This document shows, piece by piece, positions 21,743 through 34,140 of a stretch of 64,000 bases of DNA. This DNA comes from Lasiosphaeria ovina. Lineage: Eukaryota > Ascomycota > Sordariomycetes > Sordariales > Lasiosphaeriaceae. The notes under the pieces were generated by a model, which made no database searches, was not told the origin of the DNA, and saw nothing but the letters and a program-made list of their open reading frames with translations. The position numbers were made by a program, and so were the translations under genes. The DNA is taken from assembly GCA_033439765.1 (NCBI GenBank), contig JAULSN010000004.1:5776001-5840000 (forward strand), read 5' to 3'. Every line of letters starts with the position of its first letter. The first letter of the stretch is position 1.

Positions 21743-23383
21743 TCACACGGCGACCTCGGGCGCGTCGGGGCGCGCCTCGCGCAGGCGGGCGCGCAGCGTG
21801 GCGGCCTCCTCGACGAGCTGCTCGACCTGGCGGTGGAGGCGGTCGCGGTCGGTCGCCGCAATATCGTGGGCGGCCTGGGCGTCGCGGAGGGCGTCCTCGG
21901 CGCGCTGGGCGCGCTGGCGCAGGGTATGGGCGTCGCTGGCGAGCTGGGCGGCGTCGCGGCCCGTGGCGAGCATGAGCGAGTCGCGCGTGAGCGCCAGCTG
22001 GCGGTTCTGTTCCGTCAGGGTCTCGATCTGCGCGCGCGCCCGGTGCGCGCGGCTGCGCAGGGACGCGTTCTCGGCCTCGGCCTTTTGCGCCTCGGCGATG
22101 CGGCTGTCGTACCGCTTCTCGAGCTCCGTCGCCCGTGCCGGGAACCGCGGCTGCGCCGACGAGACTATCGTTGGCTGGTCCTCCGTCTCGCGCGTGTGCG
22201 CCGTGCCAGGGTGGTGGCCCCACGCCGGCAGCACGAACAGCGTGTTGCGGCCCTGACCCGCGAGCCGGTAGTAGCGCGTCATGATGTTGACGGGCACGAG
22301 GCCGCGGGCGTAGTCGCGGCCCTTGCCGTCGTGGCCCAGAGACCAGGCGCGGTCGCCCGACGCGCCGTTGCGCCGCCACACCTCCTCCTTGGCCTGCACC
22401 AGCGCCTCCTGCCTGTCGAGGATGCTGTGCACGTGGTCGAAGACGTCGTCGCCGGCGTTGACCAGCACCCACCGGTCCTGCGGGTACGCGATCTCGCGGC
22501 CCGACCGCCCGTCCGGCCCCAGCGCCCCGAGGTACTGGTGCGGGATGGCCGCCTCGCCCGCCAGCGCGTCGAGCGCGTTGCCGTACGCCCGCTCCAGGTC
22601 GTGCATGCGCCCCACCAGCAGCTGCGCCCAGTGCAGGTACGAGCCGAGGATGCTGCTGCGCGCCTTCTTGAGCTCTTCGCTGTCGTGCTCGTTGGAGTTG
22701 TTCGCTGGCAGCAGGCTCAGTAGCCCGCCCGTGCTGCTGAGCTCGTGGTCCAGCCGCTCCAGGCACGCGTTGGCGTGCATGACCAGGCTATGGAGGTTGG
22801 CGTAGGGCTTCTGCGCCTCGCCGGGCCGGCGCGGCGTCGTCTCGGCGAGCGCGCAGTGGTAGCTGGTGCCGTAGGCCTCGTGGCGGCCGCGCACCTCGTT
22901 CACGAGGCCGTTGAGCGGCTTGTTGTGGTTCGGGTCGTCGTTGTGGTACGGCACCGTCAGGTCGGCGAGGAAGTCGAAGGCGTCGTTGCGCTCGTACTTG
23001 ATGGCCATGGGGTCCTCGACGGGCGCCAGCCCGGGGTTCTGATTCCGCCGTGGCCTCTCCGTGGGGTCGCCCGTCATGATCTCGGCCGACCGCAGCGTCG
23101 GGTTGAGCGCGTGGATGAGCACGCACAGCGACTGGGCGTGCTGCTTGAGCGCGAGCAGCGTCGGCGGCACCCCGTGCGTCGAGAGATAGCCGCAGTTCAC
23201 GTGGCGCAGCAGCCCCTCCCTGACCTCCGAGTCGTGCACCCGCGACCACTGCGACGAGTAGGGCAGCGAGAAATCCGTGCCCTTGACGTAGCCCCTCTGC
23301 ACGGCGTCCTCGTCGTCCTCGTGCTCTGCCAGATGAGGCGGCACTCTTCTCCCCGTCACTCCCGAGACCGCAGCGGAAGCCAT
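21743..23383 (-). CDS. Unrecognised 546-residue protein with C-terminal coiled coil
   Basis: Single-exon gene; ATG at 23383 follows a purine-rich leader. I do not recognise the family. The N-terminus is charged (HLAEHEDDEDAVQRGYV). The middle is rich in His, Tyr and Trp and looks globular, with segments such as LRHVNCGYLSTHGVPPTLLA, ILGSYLHWAQLLVGRMHDLE and NIMTRYYRLAGQGRNTLFVL. From about residue 410 the sequence is a long heptad-patterned helix (ELEKRYDSRIAEAQKAEAEN, then many Ala/Arg/Glu/Gln), typical of a coiled coil. No signal peptide, membrane segment or catalytic motif is visible. The coding frame is convincing from residue composition and length, though the strand opposite also has long GC-driven open frames. 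A structural or scaffolding role is only a guess. Confidence 0.7.
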   Translation of the reverse strand: MASAAVSGVTGRRVPPHLAEHEDDEDAVQRGYVKGTDFSLPYSSQWSRVHDSEVREGLLRHVNCGYLSTHGVPPTLLALKQHAQSLCVLIHALNPTLRSAEIMTGDPTERPRRNQNPGLAPVEDPMAIKYERNDAFDFLADLTVPYHNDDPNHNKPLNGLVNEVRGRHEAYGTSYHCALAETTPRRPGEAQKPYANLHSLVMHANACLERLDHELSSTGGLLSLLPANNSNEHDSEELKKARSSILGSYLHWAQLLVGRMHDLERAYGNALDALAGEAAIPHQYLGALGPDGRSGREIAYPQDRWVLVNAGDDVFDHVHSILDRQEALVQAKEEVWRRNGASGDRAWSLGHDGKGRDYARGLVPVNIMTRYYRLAGQGRNTLFVLPAWGHHPGTAHTRETEDQPTIVSSAQPRFPARATELEKRYDSRIAEAQKAEAENASLRSRAHRARAQIETLTEQNRQLALTRDSLMLATGRDAAQLASDAHTLRQRAQRAEDALRDAQAAHDIAATDRDRLHRQVEQLVEEAATLRARLREARPDAPEVAV

Positions 23384-26300
23384 GTTTGCAATGATGTGAA
23401 AGCAATGCGCGTGCTAATGGTCTTGTCTTTAGTCACAACCGGACACCTTTGGGGGAGAAACGTAAGGAGGCGAGGGTCAAAAGGAAGTTCCGGTGGTGAG
23501 CCGTGATAAAACTCTCCCATTGTGCTCTAGTTTTCACAGATTTGGCCGTCAAGTGAGGTGGAATGCTTCATTGTTCACATCAGCATTCCAGCATTCCAGC
23601 ACAAGGGACCACCCGCCCGAGCATCTTGACAAAGAACAAGACGCTTCTCGCAAGTCCTCTGTCGACGGAACCAGCGGCCGCGGCCAAGCAGCCGCCATAG
23701 GTTTTGGTCTTCTCGCTACGCCTGTGCTCGTATTCGTACTCCCTTGTGTCTTCCTTGTGTGTCCCCGACGGGTCACGGATACAAGTTGCAGATTTCCCGA
23801 AACGGAACATGAGATGACGACTTGAGGGCGAGCGAAACAAAGACGCGGTCCTGTGTCCGTACAGCTTTGTTCCGGCCGGCCACCGAAGCTCGTCGTCGGT
23901 TGGATGCCTCAGACTGGTGATGCCATCGGTAATTTCCCAAGCAAACACAGGGTCGCTTCCTTGTCTCGGTCTCAAGGGCTCTCGAACACTTGCGTTTGTG
24001 GTTCAATCTGAAGCTCTGAATCTCGCTAAAGGACGAAGAAGCTCTGTTGTATTCCGCAATTACCATACCTAACCCTAAGGCACTCTGTAAATGTGCGACC
24101 GAGGTCGAGTCTTAATGTACCCATACTCGTGGTGAGTCTCGTCTCTCTTGAAGCATCGCCAATTAATTGTCGGGCGAGCCGACAGAGAGGCACACTCGCT
24201 GCAGTTTGGTCGCTGGGCAGCAACAACAAACATGCTCGCAAAAAACACTCCGCGATCCGTATTTCGTACTGACTGCACATTGTCACGAGGGTGTTCAGAA
24301 AACAGAGGCATTAGCGTAATGCACTGGACCCCGCAGGTTGACGAATTGGAATTCCTGGGCCTCCGTCTGGCACGGACGCGCCCGAAGCCCTGGGCAGCTG
24401 AATGGACGGGAGCGCGGTCTGGAACGTCATCCATGGATCGTAATCAAATCACCGACGCGCTGCGCCGCAAAAATCAAGGCCCCACGCTAATCGAGCCAAT
24501 CGCCACGGGCCACGGCCCTTTGCTGTCTGGCCGATTGGGGTTTCTCCGCGTCCAAGTTTGAATCGCTTCGGGCGGTTCCCGCTTCCTTGGGTTACAAGGC
24601 ACAGCGCGGCATACAGGGGGACAAGGGAGCGCGCTTCATCTGCCGGTCAGTTGTTCCTTCGTTGGTAGGCTCCAGGTTGATGGCAGGTTTGAGAGGCTGA
24701 CAAGTTGGCAGCAAGCGAGTTTGTCCAACCATTATCGCATTAACCAGAGAGGGAGGAAGAGAGTGGAAAATTCGAGAAAAAGGTAGGAAAGAAACATGCC
24801 ACCGGCTTCAGGACGCGAAGCCCACGATGCATTAGAGCGGCGCAAGAATGTTGTTTGGTGTCACGTGTCATTGACTTTTGGGCCTGCGGAACGGATATGC
24901 GTGCCATGGTGGCTTGATCCGACCAAGGCAGCTGAAAGTGGCGACCACATGTCGGCTGTGGACGGACAACGGGAGCTGGTAGCAGGGCCTCGGGACCCCG
25001 ACAACTCAAGCTGCTTCCCTGGTCAGAGCATCTAGATCTCAGATGGATGCGCCGAGTTCTCGGGAAGGTATCGTAGGGCAGGAGCGTTGTCTCCAGAGTC
25101 CAGACCCGGGGCTGCAGACCCTAAGGTACCTTAGCTCGGAAGGAGCGCGGGCAATGTGAATGCGTAGGCGGCAGAACACAGCTGTGAGTGAGTCTGTGAA
25201 AGCGCACAGCGCACAGCGCACACAGCTGCTGAACCTGAGCTCTCGTTGTCTCGCTGTCTAGTCCGTACATTGCCTAGGCGAATTATTGACGACGGGGTTC
25301 CAGATTGGAGGTTGTTGTGTGCGATTACTCAAGACGGCCTAGCGCCAAGCGGTGAGGAAGTTGTCCAAGTTGGCTTCTGAGACATTGTCTCCAGTCCTTG
25401 CGATGGCTTGCATCGCTGGACAAATCGCTCCCCTCCTCACCTCACCTTATCATGCAATGCAGACAGCAAGCAGTGCTGCCGTCGCCGTGAACATGAACGC
25501 ACTTCAACCCGAGCTCGCGGCAGATACATACCTTATCATGATTGTCTTTTGCCGGACGACGCTGAAAGTCAGCCCACGATGCCTGTCGAAGATGCACGAC
25601 ATGGATTGGAAACAGGAAGGCGGCATACGAGAAGAGGCTCAATGAGATCGACGCACCCCCAATCGTGCTAGGCAGGTTTAGTGTCCGGCCCCGTATGTAC
25701 CTTTAAGCGTGCACACTGCAACTGCAATCCCATGCAGGGAAAGCCAGGATTTTTCGCTCTTCTCTCCTTTCAGGGGGTACCTCATCAGCGCCAAGTGAGG
25801 TGCCATCCCTGTCCTTGAGCCGGGTTTGAAGAGCTCGATATTGTGGGGCCCGCTGAAATTTGCAGGTGGCCCACTGGTCGGGCAGCTGCTGGGCCAAAGG
25901 AGCTTTGGATGGGAGGGTCAGTGTCTTGGACTTGGCTTTGGGAGGATGGCACCCTGCAGCGTGCTTGGCTCGACGTCCAGATTGGAAACGAGTTGCGTCA
26001 TTGCCAGCCGGGCGCGGGTTGTGAGTGGGCAGAAACACGGGTGCCAATGGCACAAAGCTTTGCTCCCACGCTAAACGCTAGTGTCGCCTAAGATTTGATG
26101 GTCGTCAAACCTGCCCAAGCTGCCCTGGCGCGGAACATTGTACAGCAAAGGACAAAATGCAAGTCGCCGGGAGCTTTAGTGCGAGGTGGTGCGGGAGGCG
26201 TCGTGGCTCAATGATAAAAAGCGTCTCTGGCCCTCCCGCACGCCCACCTACCCACCTTGACCTAAGGCTCTTAAGAGCTCCTCCCTCATGTCGCCGGGAC

Positions 26301-26756
26301 CCATCTCGATCCACGCGTTTGAGCTAAAAAGGAGGTTACGGTTTAGCTCGCGGCCCAAGGTCTACGGAAGAGGCCCACCGCTAGACCACCATCGCGCTTT
26401 CCTACCGGCACTAGCTCCACGTGAAGAGCGTTCGTGGTGGGTAAACCCTGCCGTGTTTCTCCCTTTCCAGGTTCTTGCTTCTGCTGGCGCTGGCCTTGTT
26501 TTGTTCACTACAATTAGTACAATTGCATGACCAGCCCCGGGCCCAGCACTTCTCCATTCCCGGACTCCTCTGGATTCTTCCGTGTCATCTTGACTTAAAC
26601 CAACCTTTTAACGACGCTCTTCCGTCTCAGCAGGACAGGAAGCAGGACCAGGAGCAGGAACGCCCATCGACGGCCTCCTAGCTCGCTGTGAGCGCCAATC
26701 TTCGGATAATCAGCCTCCCCGGCCATTCGAAGCAGCAAAGCTGCAAGTCTGCAAAC
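23384..26756. other. Divergent intergenic region (3.4 kb)
   Basis: Separates the start of the 546-residue protein gene (-) from the start of the CSC1-like gene (+). No frame has coding character. The last 200 bases before 26757 are pyrimidine-rich with CAACCTTTTAACGACG-type leader sequence, as expected of a fungal 5' UTR. Nothing else stands out. Confidence 0.5.
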
Positions 26757-29695
26757 ATGAGCAACAACAATGGCACCACGACGGATCCCCCAACGTCGAA
26801 TTCGCTGTCGGGTGAGTAGCGTCCTTGCCTTGTCCTGCCCCAGACAACTGACCACTCCCAACCTCCAGGCCTCGTCTCGACATTGGCGCCCGTTGCGGCC
26901 ATCTCGGCCGTCTATCTAGCCATCTTCTTGGTCCTGCGAAGGAGCCAGAGGCGCTACTACGCCCCCAGAACTTATCTCGGAAGTCTGAAAGAGAAGTAAG
27001 CGACCCTCCTCTATCTCCCCCCCGGGATGCCCTCGGTTGCTTGTGCTTATTCCTGACTCATCATGTAGCGAACGCTCGCCGGCCTTGCCCAATGGCCTCT
27101 TCAACTGGTTTGGCACGTTTTGGAAGATTCCCGACGTGTACGCCCTACAGCACCAGTCACTTGACGCGTACCTCTTTCTCCGTTACCTGCGCATGACGGT
27201 CATCATTTGCTTTGTGGGCTGCTGCATCACCTGGCCCGTACTTTTCCCCGTCAATGCCACGGGCGGCGGCGGCCAGCAACAGCTCGATATCCTCACCTAC
27301 GGCAACATTGGCAAGGACAACCATACTCGCTACTATGCCCATGTCTTTATCTGCTGGCTCTACTTCGGCTTCATCATGTACCTGATCATGCGCGAGTGCA
27401 TCTACTACATCAATCTGCGCCAAGCCTTCCTCCTGAGCCCCCTCTACGCCGACCGCATCTCGTCCCGCACTGTCCTGTTCACGTCGGTCCCGGCCCCGTA
27501 CCTGGATGAGGCCAAACTGCGAAAGGTCTTCGGCCAGACGGTTAAGAACGTCTGGATCACGAGCGACACAAAGGAAGTCGATGACCTTGTCAAGGAGCGC
27601 GATAAGACGGCATTCCGCCTCGAGAAGTCCGAGGTCAAGTTGATCAAACTCGCCAACAAGACACGCCAGAAGGCTCTCAAGAAGGGTGCTAGTCCCGACA
27701 GCGCCGACAAGGCCATTGCACCCGGTGACGCCGAGTCTGGCAGCATTGCTGCGCGCTGGGTTCCCGACAAGAAGCGTCCGGCGCACCGCCTTGGCCTTCT
27801 GGGTCTGGTGGGCAAGAAGGTCGACTCAATCAATTGGTGCCGCACTGAGCTCGAGCGTCTGATCCCCGAGGTCGAGGCTGCTCAGGCCAAATACCACTCC
27901 GGAGGTTACAAGAAGGTTCCGGGCGTCTTCGTCGAGTTTAGATCGCAGGCCGACGCCGAAGGCGCCGCCCAGATTCTTGCCCACCACCAAGGGCTCCACA
28001 TGACGCCCAAGTACATCGGCATCCGCCCCGACGAGGTCATCTGGAAGTCGCTCGCCATCCCGTGGTGGCAAAAAGTCATTCGTCGCTATGCAGTCTACGG
28101 CTTCGTTTCGGCCATGATCATATTCTGGGCCATTCCAGTCGCGGTTGTCGGCATCATCAGCAATGTCCCCTATCTCGAGACCATTCCTTTCCTTACCTGG
28201 CTCACCAAGATCCCAACTGTAAGTGGCCTCTGCTGCGTTTGTGGTAGTTGCCAGTGGAATGAAACTAACATAGCGTTGAAAATAGGTCATCATGGGCGTT
28301 GTCACCGGCCTCCTGCCTTCGGTGGCTCTTTCGATATTGATGTCCTTCGTGCCTATCATTATGCGCCGTACGTTCAAGCCTCTTACATGTGCAGTTAATG
28401 CCGTTTGCTAACGAAACACAGTGTGTGCTCGGCTATCCGGAGAACCCTCGCTCTCGCGAGTTGAGCTTTTCACGCAAAACACATACTTCGCCTTCCAGGT
28501 CATCCAGGTCTTTTTGGTCACCACCGTGTCGTCGTCTGCTTCTGCAGTTGCCAAGCAGATTGCCGACAATCCGGCCAGCGCCACCACTATCCTGGCCAGC
28601 AACCTTCCCAAGTCGTCCAACTTCTACATCTCGTACTTTATCGTCCAGGGCCTCACCATTGCGACCGGTGTTCTCACCCAGATTGTTGGTTTCGTCGTCT
28701 TCAACCTCTTCTACAAGTACCTTTCCGGAACCCCTCGTGCGCTCTACAGGAAATGGTCGAACCTCAGCGCCATCTCTTGGGGCAGCACCCTCCCGGTGTA
28801 TACCAACATTACTGTTATTGGTGAGTATCCACAAACTCTCAGTTCATTCCTTGCGCCTCTCAACTGACAACTCTTAGCCATCACCTATGCGGGCATCGCT
28901 CCCCTCATGCTCGGCTGGGCTACGATCGGCGTGAGCCTCTTCTACCTTGCGTGGCGGTATAACGTCTTCTTTGTCACCGACACCAAGGTCGACACACGTG
29001 GCCTCATCTATCCCCGTGCCATCAAGCAGCTCTTCACAGGCATTTATCTAGGCGAGATAGTCATGATTGGGTTGTTTGGCGCATCCGTGGCGCCAGGCCC
29101 CCTGATACTCATGATCGTTTTCCTCATCTTCACCGTCCTGTTCCATATCAGCCTCAATAGCGCTTTGGATCCTTTGCTCTACAACTTGCCGCTGTCGCTG
29201 CTGGCAGAAGAGGAGACCAGACTCCTCGACCCCGAGGTTGGCGGCGTGGGCCCGGGCCCGAGCCCCAATCATGACGCAGAGAAGGTCATCACTGGGGATG
29301 GTGCGGCCCAGAACAATGAGATCGTCCTTGCTGCATCCAACCCTGCTGCGTCAAAGGCGGCTGCTAAGAAACCGAACTTCTTCCTAAAGTTCCTGAAGCC
29401 CTGGATCTACTCTAACTACGAGACACTTCGTGAACTTGTGCCCCGCGGCTTCTCCATCGACGCGTACACTGAGGCGGTCCACAAAAACGCTTACTATCCG
29501 CCGGCAGCCACATCGCCCACTCCGCTACTCTGGATCCCCGAGGACGCCGCCGGCGTCTCCAAGCAGGAGATAGCCCACACGAGCAAAGTCATTCCCATCA
29601 CGGATGAGGGCTGCGAGCTGGACGAAAAGGGCCATCTCGTCTGGGACAGAGAGGCTACTAGACCTCCTGTCTGGGAAGAGAAGGTGCTCTACTGA
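26757..29695 (+). CDS. CSC1/OSCA/TMEM63-type osmosensitive calcium-permeable channel
   Basis: Multi-pass channel of the DUF221/RSN1 family, 876 residues, expected in the plasma or vacuolar membrane. Exons: 26757-26811, 26869-26995, 27069-28218, 28286-28367, 28422-28820, 28878-29695; introns are 57, 73, 67, 54 and 57 nt, all GT-AG, and the total is exactly 877 codons. Order: short N-terminus; first helix LVSTLAPVAAISAVYLAIFL; N-terminal RSN1-type helices (LRYLRMTVIICFVGCCITWP); the cytosolic PHM7 domain opening with SSRTVLFTSVPAPYL and containing a basic helix (LIKLANKTRQKALKKG); then the channel core (IPWWQKVIRRYAVYGFVSAM, FQVIQVFLVTTVSSSASAVA, VLTQIVGFVVFNLFYKYLSG). The C-terminal tail is cytosolic. 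Family assignment is firm; calcium permeability is known for characterised relatives, not shown here. Confidence 0.92.
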
Positions 29696-30500
29696 AAAGC
29701 GTTTGCTTAGTGGCTGCTTTGGCAAACCACGAACCTGTTGTCTAGTCGGTTTAAGCATCATTTGACGAATATCAGCATTTTTAATACTCTAGTTCTCGGT
29801 CGAGATTATAATGGTCAAGGCTCGGCGTGGAGCCCGACGAGAGAGTGAACGGAACTAACGAGGGAGGGCAAGACAATGATGCGGCTGTGTTGGGAGAAGG
29901 AATTTGCCATGACAATTTTGCGCTGCGCTGATACCCGTCGACTTCTAGGTTGATATCACTCTTCTTTTTCTTTTATAAAACGGAGGATCTTTTTTCTCCT
30001 ACTAGTAGTTGGTTGGAAGTCAGTTATTTACCTAGAGTGGCTTAATTCTAATTATGTCAATAGTTATTGGCAAGTGCTTTGCACAAACAAACATGGTCCA
30101 CGCTTGCTCCTGCTGTACCTGGTGATGAAAGACGTTTCGTTGGTGTCTACTATCAAAGTCTCTACCTCGTGGTATCTACTTGACGTCTTTGTTGTAGAGT
30201 TGCAATAGCAACACTCTCGCAAATCGCAATGCAAAACGTTGAATATGCAAGACTATTGTTGATCCATGCAATGTACGGATACATACCTCGTGTAACGTCC
30301 CCTTTCCCCTTTCCCCTATCTTTACCGCACCCACATCCACAACACGGTGACATGCCTTGACGGCCCCATCACCCGTGTTTGCTACCTAGTCTATAATATG
30401 CAGATATTTACTGGTTTCGTAGTTGATACGGACAATGATATTCGTCGATGGATTTAGCTCTCCGAGATAGCGACGTTAGAATATTGGAGGAAAAATGTTA
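29696..30500. other. Convergent intergenic region
   Basis: Between the 3' ends of the CSC1-like gene (+) and the GMC oxidase gene (-). AT-rich, with a short CCCCTTT repeat at 30300-30317. No gene seen. Confidence 0.5.
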
Positions 30501-32989
30501 TTAGTCGCCCCAGTGACGGTGACTGTTTTCTTGCTTGATTATATCCGCTGCCTAGAACAGGAGAAGAGAGAAGGGTATTGTCAGCGTCTACGGGGATTTG
30601 GAGAAACGCCGGGGAATGGGGGGGCAACTTACCTTCTCAGCGACGGCATACACGGCCGCCTGCACGTGCGCCGCTGGGAGCAGCGGGATGATGCCGGCGT
30701 CGACGACGCGGAGATTTGCTGTCCCATAAACCCGCAGCTCCGGGCTTACCACGCCGCCCAGGTCAAATGGCAGCATGCTCGTTGTGCCGGTCGGGTGAAA
30801 CTCGGTCGTCAGGCCACGGCGAATCGCGCCAAGCAGGATGGACTCTGCTTCGGTGTTGTCGAATTGTCCCGAGGTTGCATTCCAGGGCGGCGGCGGCTGA
30901 GCAGCAAGTGGCCGCATAGGACACGTATTGAGGATGCGTCCATTGAACAACAAGCCGGCCAACAGTACCTCGCAGTCCTCTGGCTGCGCACAGTAGCGCG
31001 GATCGAGCATCACGTTTCTGGCGACGGAGCCTCCCGACAGTATGTCTGCGGAAATGGCACGCACGGTGCCGCGACTGAACGGATGATGAATCCCGACCGT
31101 AAGCGTGCCAACGCTGTCAGCCATGACCTCGAGAGCGCCAACGTCAGTGCGCCCAAGAAGCCGCAGGATCAACTGCCGCTGCCGCTCGTACCCCTGGACG
31201 ACGGTGGGGTGCTGGCCTGGCCCAGAAGGTAGATATCTCTTGGGTGGCGTAGCGGACACACTGTCCAGGATCGACGACCAGTTCGCGGTAAGCGACTCGA
31301 GTGACGGGAAGGCGACCGTGGAAACGAGAGGGGCAGTCCAGGGGCCTATGTATTGTTAGAGCACCAATTCGCATCGGAATTGGGGATGCTAGTATCGTAG
31401 GACTGCACTCACCGGTACGGTTGTTGAAATACTCATTCCTCGCCTCCTCAAGGGCGGCACCAGTGAGGTTTACGGACGAGAACAGACCCGGCGCCGTGTC
31501 TGAAATTGAGTATGTCAGTTACGGCAAGCATGAGAGGGCATGTATTTGGGCAGCCATAGGGTTCAGGTGTGGGAGAAGACTGACAATTGTAGAAAGCTAT
31601 AAGCATAGCATGGTCCTGGAAATTCTGTCCAACACCCGGCAGGTCTATATGCACCGACACGTTTAGGCCGTCCAGAACGGCGGCTGGGCCGATGCCAGAA
31701 ATCTGAAGAAGCACAGGGGATAGGATAGCTCCTGCAGCGAGAACCACCTCCCTGTCGCAGGTGACGTTTCGTCTAGGGGACGAAGACGAAGATGCAAACT
31801 GAAAAGGCCGAACCATCAGTCTAACGTGTAGCCGACAAAAAGGGCTAAGGCTCAAATCTCACCTCTACTCCTTGAATCCTCCGAATATGCCCAAAAGGCG
31901 GGACGACAATACCGGCAGACCCCTCGCCGCTCTCTATGAGGATACGTGTGACGGTCTGTCCATATGCTAGATGCAGGTTCGGGCGGTTCAGCACGCTGTC
32001 CAGGTACGCTGTCCGGCTGTTAGACCTGGACTGGTTCCAAGCCGACATGCTCGAAGGGGAGAGGAAGGCGCCGGCGGAGACACCTGCGTTCGGGTCATCG
32101 AGGAGCGGGACACCAAGCTCGGAAAGCCCCTCCAGAAAAGAGCCTGCTAGGGTATTAGAGCACTGAAGGGCTGAATTCTGGGAAAGGATTGGCTTACTGG
32201 AAGTTTTATAGATGAAATTTGGATAAGCCACTTGCAGGGGACCACCGGTACCATGGACCGACATGTCAGGGTGGATATGGAGAGCGCTGGCAACATCCGA
32301 GTCAATATTCGCTGTGAAGTTCTCGCTCTGAGTCGAGGTCAGTATGATCAGAAGGCTAACAGGTCCGAGCTAATCATGGACCGCTGATGCACCGACCTTG
32401 ATGAAGTATGGGAGCATGTCTCGCCACGCCCACCCAGGGTTTCCGAGCGCCTCCCAAGCATCGTAGTCGGCCTTTGCGCCACGGGTCATGACCAGACCAT
32501 TAATGATGCTCCCGCCACCTACACCATGTCCCTGGGCGTATCGGCGGGCGGCATTGTCCAGAAATTCCTGAGGGGCTGTGGTGAAGTTCCAGTCCTGGGT
32601 GGGGTCCCAGCCATGACCAACTAAGCCCGGCACTGTGACAGTATCGGGGTAGGAATCACTGCCGCGGTCGCAATATGTTAGCCGGAACTTGTCTCAGGGG
32701 GTACAGGTCCATAAGGCAGTTGACTTGCAGTTGTCCAGACTCGAGAACGAGGACCGTCACTATGGCTGAAGTCAGCAGAATTCTGCCAACGGCAGCCGAG
32801 GGACAAACCATTTGGGTCTTTGCTCAGCCTGTTGGCGACAACCAGCCCCGCGACACCACCGCCAACGACAATGTAGTCGTAAGATGGCAAAAGGAGGTCT
32901 GTGACATTTTGAGGCGACAGATGGAGACCGTCAATTCCTGGTATGAAGGCGCAGAGGAGTAAAGTGGTGACCAAGGCGGCTAGGTCCAT
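30501..32989 (-). CDS. Secreted GMC-family FAD-dependent oxidoreductase
   Basis: Glucose-methanol-choline oxidoreductase, 658 residues in nine exons on the minus strand: 32809-32989, 32705-32759, 32397-32658, 32198-32327, 31863-32146, 31585-31798, 31413-31499, 30633-31345, 30501-30551. Introns are 46-85 nt. The 46-nt second intron (donor GTACCC) is the least certain, but it is the only phase-consistent choice I found. Residues 1-21 are a signal peptide (MDLAALVTTLLLCAFIPGIDG). The FAD-binding motif VVGGGVAGLVVANRL follows, then VTVLVLESG. Further landmarks are GHGVGGGSIINGLVMTRG, PGVGQNFQDHAM, and the active-site region TEFHPTGTTSMLP with the second catalytic position in LLPAAHVQAAVYAVAEKAAD. 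It resembles aryl-alcohol oxidase or versicolorin B synthase-like enzymes; the substrate cannot be told. An MFS transporter gene lies upstream in the same orientation. Confidence 0.9.
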
Positions 32990-34140
32990 GATCAATGGCC
33001 TGCGCCGGACGGGCAGACCCAGCGAAAGAAGCCTCGACGCCTTGGCAGATTGATCAATGCTTCAAAAACTCTGCTGATAAGATGTTGAGATAGGGATAAT
33101 GCGGAATTGCCACCACAACCTGGCTGTACTATCGCGATGCTGGAAGAAGGCGTCAGGTATCCTGAAGGTTACAATAAGATACCCGCGAGAGAATACGAGG
33201 AGACTTGAGGCAAGAGGGAATAATATTTTCCTGGCCGTGGGTAGGAGGGTGGCAAGTTGACCAGGTAGCCAACTGCCAGGATTGGAACGTGACTATGTTG
33301 GCTGTTGAGAAAAGATCGGATCGAGTAAGGCTTTAGAGACGACGAGAGAAAAACAGAACAATAACAACATAAAGATGCCTTGAATAGTTGCTCGGCGTGC
33401 GTTCAACGGGTTCAGCGCCCTCCATCCCGAGTTTTCTCGACCATCCCATCACCTGCCTCTCGCCGTGGCCGCCCCCTGGTCGATATGACCCTCAGCCGAG
33501 CAGGATATGGATATTGAGACTTGAGAGAGAAGGATAAGATATCTGATGCGAGGAGAGCAGACACTTGGCCGAACTGAACGCTCTGTCTGGCAGCAACTTC
33601 CATCCTAAGGTGAGATCCATTCGGACATTGACGTCGCTTCCCAAAAGCGTGGGCGTTCCTTCCTAATTGGCAACCTCGCATCTCGCGCGCATTGCTGCCT
33701 GAGCCCTCAGTTCTCGACCGCGGGCAGGCACTTATCTGCTTTAAATGCATATCGTGCTTTCCCTCCAATTCCTTCCTTCTTGAACTGTCATGGCATCCGA
33801 GTCCCAAATCTACCCGCATAAACCTGAATACCAAGGTCGGTCGATTTATCGATGTCGTGCGAGCAAACGAAATGCGGCTCCCCATTCAAACACGGCCGCT
33901 GCTAATTATGCAAGTCGGAAATGGCAAACGGTGAGACCCTTTTGGGAAACGCGAATACGAATTGAGCCAAACAAGAAGGAAGGCCAAAGAGTCGTGGTCA
34001 AGTTCCCGATACCGAGTTTGACTTTGTGTGATACTGCTCAGGTCTCGATGGGTATAAACATTTGAGGCTAAAATCGTCAGCCCAGCATGGCACTGGCGAC
34101 TGCTGCAGTGCGTCAACCATTCACAGATGTCTCCAAGCAT
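32990..34140. other. Intergenic region between the GMC oxidase and MFS genes
   Basis: Promoter side of the GMC oxidase gene and 3' side of the MFS gene. A-rich near 33340-33375. No coding unit seen. Confidence 0.5.

Noticed and set aside
21576..22766. 396-codon alternative minus frame over the 546-residue gene
   Set aside because: Arg/Gly/Ala/Pro-rich, lacks a clear ATG start and has the composition of an off-frame translation of GC-rich DNA.
24066..24080. CCTAACCCTAAGG, resembling telomere repeat TTAGGG
   Set aside because: Only about two units inside ordinary sequence; not a telomere or a clear interstitial array.
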